Positions 1-4,549 of a stretch of DNA of 6,430 bases are shown here, piece by piece. Every line of letters begins with the position of its first letter. Position 1 is the first letter of the stretch. Made by a program: the position numbers and the translations under genes. The notes beneath the pieces were generated by a model. It worked only from the letters and a program-made list of their open reading frames with translations. It was not told the origin of the DNA and searched no databases. The stretch comes from Candidatus Brevibacterium intestinigallinarum (GTDB lineage: Bacteria; Actinomycetota; Actinomycetes; Actinomycetales; Brevibacteriaceae): the NCBI GenBank assembly GCA_019117325.1, contig DWZY01000196.1, positions 1 to 6,430 on the forward strand. Reading direction: 5' to 3'.

Positions 1-756
1 CACGCCGCAGCCGGCGTCCAGGAACAGGTCGACGACCGTGCGGCGCAGGAAGAAGCCGCGGACGGACGGGTTGTAGGCGATGGCCTCGAGCTCGTCGACC
101 AGCGCCATGTCCTCCTCGCGGGGGACGGTCCGCAGGAGGCAGCGCTCGACCATCGGGGCGATGTCGCGAAGGTGGGCCAGGGTGCCCGCGGCGAAGCTCT
201 GGACCAGCGTCCGATCCGCCATGCCCGCATCGATGATCGAGCCCGCGACCGAGGCGACGGCGCCCGGGGACCACTCCCCCTTGAGCTCCAGCAGCAGGCG
301 GCCGCCGCGGGTCGACACATCTGCCAGCAGGGTGTCGAGCTTGGGCAGGCGCTGGCCCGCGAAGCCGGGGCCGGCCCACGACCCGGCGTCCAGGCGGGAC
401 AGCGCGTCATCGTCCAGGCGGGCGACCTGGCCGGAGCCGTCCGTCGTCCGGTCGACCGACTGGTCGTGGATGACGATGGGGGTCCCGTCCGCGCTCACGT
501 GCAGGTCGACCTCGATCCAGTCCGCACCCACGAGACGGGCGGCGTCGACTGCGGCGAGCGTGTTCTCCGGTGCTGCACCGGAGTACCCGCGATGGGCGAT
601 GATCCACGGCCGGTCGGTGACCAGCGGCGTCCCGTCCACGTCCGCCTCGGCGATCGAGGCGTCGCGGACCCGGTCGGCCCACGTGCGGCCCTGCACGGTG
701 CGGGGCGGGGCGGGCGTGTCCTGGTCGGCCTGGTCTGCGATGGGTGTCGTGTCCAT
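1..756 (-). CDS. Glycerophosphodiester phosphodiesterase (GDPD), 3' end cut by window edge
   Basis: This family hydrolyses glycerophosphodiesters (deacylated phospholipids) to sn-glycerol 3-phosphate and an alcohol, using a TIM barrel and divalent metal. The 252 visible codons stay open to base 1, so the C-terminus lies outside the window. Seen motifs: HRG at residues 55-57 followed by EN at 64-65, EVDLH at 82-86 (metal ligands Glu82 and Asp84), the second catalytic His97 in the IHD motif, a PKL motif at 138-140, and ELK at 157-159 (metal ligand Glu157). The late strand that usually carries the WTVN-type motif would come just after the edge. There is no signal peptide. The first 50 residues are a Thr/Asp/Pro-rich extension, so the enzyme is probably cytosolic. 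Its ATG overlaps the glutaminase TGA by one base (TGATG, 758-754), which suggests translational coupling. Family assignment is firm; the substrate is unknown. Confidence 0.9.
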   Translation of the reverse strand, partial: MDTTPIADQADQDTPAPPRTVQGRTWADRVRDASIAEADVDGTPLVTDRPWIIAHRGYSGAAPENTLAAVDAARLVGADWIEVDLHVSADGTPIVIHDQSVDRTTDGSGQVARLDDDALSRLDAGSWAGPGFAGQRLPKLDTLLADVSTRGGRLLLELKGEWSPGAVASVAGSIIDAGMADRTLVQSFAAGTLAHLRDIAPMVERCLLRTVPREEDMALVDELEAIAYNPSVRGFFLRRTVVDLFLDAGCGV

Positions 757-2582
757 CAGTGGAACTGCGCCTCTCCTCTGACGGCCTGGGCGAGCCGTGT
801 GTAACCGTTGACCGTGATGCTGCGCCACAGGGCTGCCGCCGTGGACGGGTGCTCGACCGCCAGCTGGTCGATCTCCTCCGCCGGCAGGAAGTCCAGGGTC
901 GCATCGCGCGTGACGAGCATGTCGAAGGGCTGGCCGCCGTCCGGGTTGAGCGCGAACTCGCCGAACGTCGTCCCGGCCCGCAGCACCGCCAGCAGTCGGC
1001 CGTCCGGGCTGTACGTCCGGACCTCGCCGGAGCGCATGAACCGGATGCCGTCGAACCGGTCGCCGATCGCGCGGACCGTCTCCCCCTCGCGGTACCGCTG
1101 CTGGATGAGTCGCTCGACGACGATGCTGCGGTCCTCGGGCCTCAGCTCCTCGAGCATGGGCGCATTGGCGTACTGGGGGCTGTAGAAGCACGATTCGTCG
1201 CCGAACCGCCTCAGGATGAGGGTCTCCGCCCAGGCGAGCGCGGCGAAGCGCAGCTCGAAGGAGCGGATGTCCAGCGCCTCGACCTGGTCGGTGAGCAGGT
1301 GCTCCGGGTCGATGATCGACAGGGCGATCCCGGCGTCCGCCATCGCTCCGGCCAGCCGGTGGAGGCTCTGCAGGGTGGTGCGGGCGAGGTTGTCGACGCG
1401 CGAGAGGTCGAGGACGACGCACAGCGGCTCGTCCAGCGACCCCACGAGGCGGGAGACGGCCTCGAAGCCGCTGAACTGGATGTCGCCCACCAGTTCGACG
1501 AGGTGCGCGCGGTCGCCGTGCTCGGCCAGCACGAGGTCCGCCTCCGCCGGCCGGCGCACCGTCGAGTGGACGACGTCGATCGTCGCGTGGCCGCGGATGG
1601 AGGACCGGCCCACCGTCGCCGCGCGGACGAAGTGCAGGCCCAGGTCCGCGGACATCTCCTCGTGCACGAGGATGCCGCTGGCGCTGTTGCCGTGCTCGTC
1701 CAGTGGCGGCGAGAAGGTCGCGATGCCCAGCTGGCCGGGCAGGACGGAGATGATGCCGCCGCCCACTCCGCTCTTGGCCGGCAGTCCCACGGTGGCGACC
1801 CAGTCGCCCGAGTCGTCGTACATGCCGCACGTCGTCATGACAGACAGGACCCGCTCGACGACCTCCTCCGTGAACACGCGCGCTCCGGTCACGGGATTGA
1901 CGCCCAGGTTGGCGAGCGTCGAGGCCATGACGGACAGGTCTGCGGCGGTGACGGAGACGGCGCACTGGCGCGTGTAGTCGTCGAAGGCCGCACCGGGGTC
2001 GCCGTCGATGATCCCCCAGGAGGACAGGAACCAGGCGAGGCCGCGGTTGTGGGCTCCGTCCGCCAGGTCCTGCTGGTACACGTCCTCGTCGAGGTGCAGG
2101 CTCCGGCCGGCGCACGCGGACATCGTGTCGAGGATGCGGTCGAAGACCGTCTGCCCCTGGCCGGGCTTGACGAGGGACGCCGCCGCGATGGCGCCGATGT
2201 TGATGAGGGGGTTCTTGGGGCGCCCGCTGCCGGACTCCGAGGAGATGTCGTTGTACGCACTGCCGGACGGCTCGACGTCGATCTTCGAGTCGACCGCATC
2301 GAACCCCGCGTCCATGAGGGCGAGCGCGTAGACGAACACCTTCGAGATCGACTGGATGGAGAACTCCACGTCCGCGTCGCCCACCTGGTAGGTGTGGCCG
2401 TCCGCCATCGTCATCGCGATGCCCATCTGGGTGGGGTCGGCGCCGTAGAGGACCTTCGCATCCGCCTCGGGCTCCGCCGCCGCGACCGTGCGATGTCGCG
2501 AGAGCCGGGTGGCGGCGTACGGGTCCGTGCCGCAGACGGTCTCGTGCAGACCCAGCAGATAGGAGCGAACGGGAGAGCGCAT
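756..2582 (-). CDS. glsA: Glutaminase A-type protein with C-terminal STAS and cyclic-nucleotide-binding-like domains
   Basis: The glutaminase A family converts glutamine to glutamate and ammonia with a serine beta-lactamase-like fold. Numbering is from the ATG at 2582 (608 residues). The glutaminase domain covers about 10-320: QSISK at 77-81 gives catalytic Ser78 and Lys81. Asn128, Asn179, Tyr203, CGMYD with Tyr255, and KSGVGG at 270-275 are also present. A STAS domain follows at about 330-430 (DLS at 392-394), then a cNMP-type beta-roll at about 473-588 (FGE at 540-542). No membrane segment or signal is seen. Oddities: the YIPEL motif is missing, the SE-x7-RN motif reads QD...HN (Glu to Asp172), NAGAI reads NIGAI, and the cNMP phosphate-binding Arg is replaced by Phe553. 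An in-frame ATG at 2654 would add 24 Arg-rich residues but sits directly against the tRNA terminator, so 2582 is preferred. The gene is coupled to the downstream GDPD. Confidence 0.88.
   Translation of the reverse strand: MRSPVRSYLLGLHETVCGTDPYAATRLSRHRTVAAAEPEADAKVLYGADPTQMGIAMTMADGHTYQVGDADVEFSIQSISKVFVYALALMDAGFDAVDSKIDVEPSGSAYNDISSESGSGRPKNPLINIGAIAAASLVKPGQGQTVFDRILDTMSACAGRSLHLDEDVYQQDLADGAHNRGLAWFLSSWGIIDGDPGAAFDDYTRQCAVSVTAADLSVMASTLANLGVNPVTGARVFTEEVVERVLSVMTTCGMYDDSGDWVATVGLPAKSGVGGGIISVLPGQLGIATFSPPLDEHGNSASGILVHEEMSADLGLHFVRAATVGRSSIRGHATIDVVHSTVRRPAEADLVLAEHGDRAHLVELVGDIQFSGFEAVSRLVGSLDEPLCVVLDLSRVDNLARTTLQSLHRLAGAMADAGIALSIIDPEHLLTDQVEALDIRSFELRFAALAWAETLILRRFGDESCFYSPQYANAPMLEELRPEDRSIVVERLIQQRYREGETVRAIGDRFDGIRFMRSGEVRTYSPDGRLLAVLRAGTTFGEFALNPDGGQPFDMLVTRDATLDFLPAEEIDQLAVEHPSTAAALWRSITVNGYTRLAQAVRGEAQFH
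770..779 (-). promoter_or_regulatory. Purine-rich ribosome binding site for the GDPD gene
   Basis: Read on the minus strand this is AGAGGAGAGG, inside the last codons of the glutaminase gene. It lies 13 nt from the GDPD ATG, or 16 nt if AGGAG is taken as the core. That is longer than the usual 5-9 nt, so re-initiation by ribosomes finishing the glutaminase at the TGATG overlap may matter more than fresh binding. Confidence 0.45.
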
Positions 2583-2589
2583 GGGCACC

Positions 2590-2595
2590 AGACTA
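2590..2595 (-). promoter_or_regulatory. Possible -10 element for a leaderless glutaminase transcript
   Basis: On the minus strand TAGTCT fits the actinobacterial TAnnnT -10 pattern and ends 7 nt before the ATG at 2582. Transcription would then start at or next to the start codon. No Shine-Dalgarno precedes that ATG, which agrees with a leaderless mRNA. No clear -35 hexamer is seen 16-18 nt upstream, so this is a weak call. Confidence 0.3.
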
Positions 2596-2658
2596 CTGTC
2601 ATCGCGCGGGCGGACGCGGGTCCTCGTGTGCCGGACTCGCCACGTCTGGTTCATGGCA

Positions 2659-2701
2659 CGAAGAAGGCCCGCTGACCAGCGGTGATGCTGATCAACGGGC
2701 C
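2659..2701 (-). terminator. Intrinsic terminator of tRNA-Tyr
   Basis: Read on the minus strand, a 15-bp stem (arms 2701-2687 and 2680-2666) with a 6-nt loop ATCACC is followed by TTCTTCG. Two of the pairs are G-U on the minus-strand RNA but would be C-A mismatches on the plus-strand RNA. The hairpin is therefore built for the minus strand and serves the tRNA. It ends just 4 bases before the upstream alternative ATG of the glutaminase. Confidence 0.8.
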
Positions 2702-2712
2702 TTTCCCGTGGG

Positions 2713-2794
2713 TGGCAGATGTAGGATTCGAACCTACGAAGGCTGTGCCGGCTGATTTACAGTCAGCTCCCTTTGGCCGCTCGGGCAATCTGCC
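2713..2794 (-). tRNA. tRNA-Tyr (anticodon GTA)
   Basis: An 82-nt class II tRNA. The acceptor stem GGCAGAT/ATCTGCC is perfect over 7 bp. The anticodon stem GCTGA/TCAGC encloses loop CTGTAAA, with GTA at 2760-2758. The variable arm is long, as expected for bacterial tRNA-Tyr. The T-arm has stem GTAGG/CCTAC and loop TTCGAAT. Discriminator A is at 2713. The next bases read CCC, so the 3' CCA is not encoded and must be added by tRNA nucleotidyltransferase. Confidence 0.97.
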
Positions 2795-2820
2795 GTCGCA
2801 CTCGGAAGAGCACCTGAGGA

Positions 2821-2826
2821 ATCATA
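2821..2826 (-). promoter_or_regulatory. -10 element of the tRNA-Tyr promoter
   Basis: On the minus strand TATGAT is one base from the TATAAT consensus. It predicts a transcription start near 2814, about 20 nt before the mature tRNA 5' end. The -35 region is poor (TTCGCG at an 18-nt spacing is the best I find). Confidence 0.6.
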
Positions 2827-2872
2827 CACCGCTCACGGGGGTCACGCGAATCGAGTGCGCGCACCCCTGGAC

Positions 2873-2878
2873 TAGCAT
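2873..2878 (+). promoter_or_regulatory. Possible -10 element for yajQ
   Basis: TAGCAT fits TAnnnT and would give a leader of about 55 nt before yajQ. A weak -35 (TCGAGT, 16-nt spacing) precedes it. It is placed divergently from the tRNA-Tyr promoter in the 146-bp gap between the two genes. Confidence 0.4.
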
Positions 2879-2940
2879 GGTCGGCACCGCGCTGCGATGC
2901 TCCGCAGCGCCCGTCACGACGCCCATCACAGGAGGCAGCC

Positions 2941-3432
2941 ATGGCTTCGGATTCCAGCTTCGACATCGTCAGCAAGATCGACCGGCAGGAGGCGGACAAC
3001 GCCCTCAACCAGGCGGCGAAGGAGATCGCCTCCCGCTATGACTTCAAGGGGTCCGGCGCCGCGATCGAGTGGAAGGGCGAGGCGATCCAGATGCGCGCGG
3101 ACGGCGAGGACCGCGTGGCCTCCGTCCTGGACGTGTTCCAGTCGAAGCTGGTCCGCCGCGGCATCTCGCTCAAGTCCCTCGAGGCGGGAGACCCGTACCC
3201 GTCCGGCAAGGAGCACCGCATCGACGCGACCCTCAAGGAGGGCATCGACAAGGAGAGCGCGAAGGAGATCTCGAAGATCATCCGCGACGAGGGTCCCAAG
3301 GGCGTCAAGGCGCAGATCCAGGGCGACGAGCTGCGCGTGAGCTCGAAGAAGCGCGACGACCTCCAGTCCGTCATCGCCCTCCTCAAGGGCAAGGACCTCG
3401 ACGTCGACCTGCAGTTCGTGAACTACCGCTGA
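2941..3432 (+). CDS. yajQ: YajQ family nucleotide-binding protein
   Basis: A 163-residue cytosolic protein of the YajQ/UPF0234 family, at the usual family length (about 160-165). The N-terminal signature is clear: SSFDIVSKID at 5-14, then NAxxQAxKEIxxRYDFKG over about 20-37. Further conserved blocks are VRRGISLKSLE near 75-85 and the C-terminal DLDVDLQFVNYR end. The fold is two ferredoxin-like alpha/beta domains. Members bind nucleotides or RNA, and some proteobacterial members bind cyclic di-GMP and act with a transcription factor. The role in actinobacteria is not settled. The start is fixed by AGGAGG at 2930-2935, 5 nt before the ATG. The gene appears monocistronic, divergent from tRNA-Tyr and followed by two hairpins. 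Confidence 0.95.
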   Translation: MASDSSFDIVSKIDRQEADNALNQAAKEIASRYDFKGSGAAIEWKGEAIQMRADGEDRVASVLDVFQSKLVRRGISLKSLEAGDPYPSGKEHRIDATLKEGIDKESAKEISKIIRDEGPKGVKAQIQGDELRVSSKKRDDLQSVIALLKGKDLDVDLQFVNYR

Positions 3433-3452
3433 CGCGACTCCGACACCGAGGC

Positions 3453-3520
3453 CGGGGGCGGGCCACCGAGTCCGCCCCCGTCCCGCTGAGCCCGGCCCTG
3501 AACCATCAGGGCCGGGCTCA
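3453..3520 (+). terminator. Tandem hairpins after yajQ
   Basis: Two consecutive stem-loops follow the yajQ stop. The first has 9-bp arms CGGGGGCGG (3453-3461) and CCGCCCCCG (3472-3480) with a 10-nt loop. The second is a perfect 15-bp stem (3487-3501 with 3506-3520) with loop ACCA. Neither is followed by a U-tract, a common look for high-GC actinobacterial terminators. They should separate yajQ from the ect genes. Confidence 0.65.
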
Positions 3521-3606
3521 CTGCATCCCAGGGACTGCCGATCTCTGCGCCCACACACCCGAATGCGCGTGACGCACGACACATTTCCCCCGCGCAGTCG
3601 CACACA

Positions 3607-3625
3607 CGGTAACGAACCGGTAACG
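3607..3625 (+). promoter_or_regulatory. Direct repeat resembling a GlnR box
   Basis: CGGTAACG occurs twice, 11 bp apart (3607-3614 and 3618-3625), so both copies face the same side of the helix. Written as GTAAC-n6-GTAAC (3609-3613, 3620-3624), it fits the GlnR a-site (GTnAC) exactly and the b-site (GAAAC) at 4 of 5 bases with the required 6-nt gap. GlnR is the OmpR-type nitrogen regulator of actinobacteria and has been reported to control ectABCD in Streptomyces coelicolor. The site lies about 195 bp upstream of the predicted ectA transcription start. Assignment is by pattern only. Confidence 0.4.
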
Positions 3626-3680
3626 GTCTCGCTCTGGTGGAACTCCAGTCCCACGGGGCCGCCCACCGCGTCGCGGACAC

Positions 3681-3717
3681 CCCCCGATCACCCCCACCAG
3701 CAATGGGGATGCGGGGG
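3681..3717. repeat. Imperfect inverted repeat upstream of ectA promoter
   Basis: Outer arms CCCCCG (3681-3686) and CGGGGG (3712-3717) enclose ATC/GAT (3687-3689, 3708-3710) and CCCA/TGGG (3693-3696, 3704-3707), with small bulges and a 7-nt loop. It sits 68-104 bp upstream of the predicted -35 box, so it would act as DNA (operator or cruciform) rather than in the ect mRNA. No regulator family is recognised. Confidence 0.35.
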
Positions 3718-3784
3718 TCGTCACGCCGTCCCAGCGGTGCCGCTCACACCCCGGAAAGCGGGCTCCTGAGCGCTCCTGGCGCGG

Positions 3785-3812
3785 TTGTCATCGCATCTCA
3801 GCTCGTTAGGTT
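3785..3812 (+). promoter_or_regulatory. ectA promoter (TTGTCA-16-TAGGTT)
   Basis: The -35 box TTGTCA (3785-3790) matches TTGACA at 5 of 6 bases. A 16-nt spacer leads to TAGGTT (3807-3812), which fits TAnnnT. The start point predicted from the -10 box is 3819-3820, that is, at the GTG start codon of ectA. The mRNA is then expected to be leaderless. This is the best vegetative-type promoter in the window. Confidence 0.65.
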
Positions 3813-3819
3813 GGAAACC

Positions 3820-4395
3820 GTGACTCACGCAGACACAGTCCCCCCGACCGCCACGACCCCCGTCTCCGGGACCGCCTCGACCGGGGCACCCACCGCGGGA
3901 CACATCGACCTCCGCCAGCCCACCCTCGATGACGGCAAGCACCTGTGGACGCTCGCCCGCGATTCGAAGGTGCTGGATCTCAACACGTCGTACGCCTACC
4001 TCCTGTGGGCCCGCGACTTCGCCCGGACCTCCGTCATCGCGACGCTCGACGGCGCACCCGTCGGATTCGTCTCGGGCTACATGCGTCCGGACGCCCCGGA
4101 CACGCTCATGATCTGGCAGGTCGCGGTCGATTCCGCCGCACGCGGACACGGTCTGGCCGGTCGGATGCTCGACGAGCTGGCCGCCCGCACGGGCGCCGCC
4201 CGCCTCGAGACCACCATCACGGCGGACAACGAGCCCTCGCAGCGCCTCTTCGCGTCCTTCGCGAAGCGCCACGGCGCGGACTGCTCACACACGCCGCTCT
4301 TCCGCCCGGAGGACTACCCCGACGGGCACGACACGGAGCACCTCTACGAGATCGCTCCCCTGAACTCCTCAGCGCCCGGCACCCCGCCCCGCTGA
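3820..4395 (+). CDS. ectA: L-2,4-diaminobutyrate N-gamma-acetyltransferase (EctA)
   Basis: EctA transfers acetyl from acetyl-CoA to L-2,4-diaminobutyrate, the second step of ectoine synthesis. The 191-residue GNAT protein is close to the usual 165-195. With the GTG as residue 1, residues 2-28 are a Thr/Pro/Ala-rich tail and the enzyme domain begins near IDLRQP at 29-34. DLNTSYAYL lies at 53-61. The WQVAVD strand (99-104) is followed by the acetyl-CoA loop ARGHGLAG (107-114, the R-x-x-G-x-A motif). TADNEPSQRLF near 134-144 forms the C-terminal GNAT helix. The GTG at 3820 is chosen because a promoter places transcription start there and upstream in-frame sequence is unlike EctA. Only TTGGAAA stands where a ribosome binding site would be. 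ectB follows after an unusually long 154-bp gap. Confidence 0.93.
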   Translation: MTHADTVPPTATTPVSGTASTGAPTAGHIDLRQPTLDDGKHLWTLARDSKVLDLNTSYAYLLWARDFARTSVIATLDGAPVGFVSGYMRPDAPDTLMIWQVAVDSAARGHGLAGRMLDELAARTGAARLETTITADNEPSQRLFASFAKRHGADCSHTPLFRPEDYPDGHDTEHLYEIAPLNSSAPGTPPR

Positions 4396-4406
4396 GCACG
4401 GCTCAC

Positions 4407-4531
4407 GCGGTCGCACGACCGCTCCCAGAGCACTGGGCGCCACGGGCAGCACCCGTCCCGCGTCCGGACCGTTCGGTCCAGCAGCCGAGAAGCGGCTCCC
4501 GTCCGGTCGAACCCCAGGGGTCGAGAACCCC
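4407..4531 (+). other. Array of six small hairpins in the ectA-ectB spacer
   Basis: Six non-overlapping perfect stems with 4-5-nt loops follow each other. H1 is GCGGTC/GACCGC (4407-4422), H2 CCCAG/CTGGG (4424-4437), H3 ACGGG/CCCGT (4442-4456), H4 GGACC/GGTCC (4466-4479), H5 AGCCG/CGGCT (4483-4497) and H6 GGGGT/ACCCC (4517-4531). H6 ends directly before the ectB Shine-Dalgarno sequence. None has a U-tract. I see no internal promoter. A role in mRNA processing, stability or ectB translation is an inference. Confidence 0.5.
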
Positions 4532-4534
4532 AGG
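4509..4534 (+). repeat. 10-bp direct repeat at the ectB ribosome binding site
   Basis: GAACCCCAGG occurs at 4509-4518 and again at 4525-4534 (16-bp period). The second copy runs into the ectB Shine-Dalgarno sequence AGGAAGG (4532-4538). The ACCCC of the second copy is also the 3' arm of hairpin H6. Confidence 0.6.
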
Positions 4535-4549
4535 AAGGTGAGAACCACC

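Larger units (their letters stand above)
3433..3819 (+). other. Non-coding regulatory region between yajQ and ectA
   Basis: This 387-bp stretch has no gene I can support. It holds the yajQ hairpins (3453-3520), a GlnR-like direct repeat (3607-3625), an imperfect inverted repeat (3681-3717) and the ectA promoter (3785-3812). The ectA frame stays open upstream to an ATG at 3637, but that extension is Pro/Arg/Gly-rich, unlike EctA, has no convincing ribosome binding site, and runs through the promoter. It is most likely untranslated. Confidence 0.7.

Noticed and set aside
744..2675. Long open frame on the plus strand (about 640 codons) opposite the glutaminase
   Set aside because: It is an antisense shadow created by high-GC codon bias. 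The translation is rich in Arg, Gly, Val, Asp and Glu with no recognisable domain, while the minus strand encodes three clear domains.
2682..2705. tRNA-Tyr terminator acting on the plus strand as well
   Set aside because: On the plus-strand RNA two pairs become C-A mismatches and the following sequence is only a short TTT, so minus-strand function is clearly favoured.
2710..2713. tRNA-Tyr ending in ACCC instead of ACCA, possibly a broken gene
   Set aside because: All stems are intact, and a non-encoded CCA is common in actinobacterial tRNA genes, where it is added after transcription.
3563..3769. Small 68-codon open frame in the yajQ-ectA gap
   Set aside because: No Shine-Dalgarno sequence, low-complexity Pro/Arg/Thr composition, and it overlaps the regulatory elements.
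3637..3819. ectA extended upstream to an in-frame ATG at 3637
   Set aside because: The extra 61 residues do not resemble EctA, have no convincing ribosome binding site, and would run through the predicted promoter and inverted repeat.
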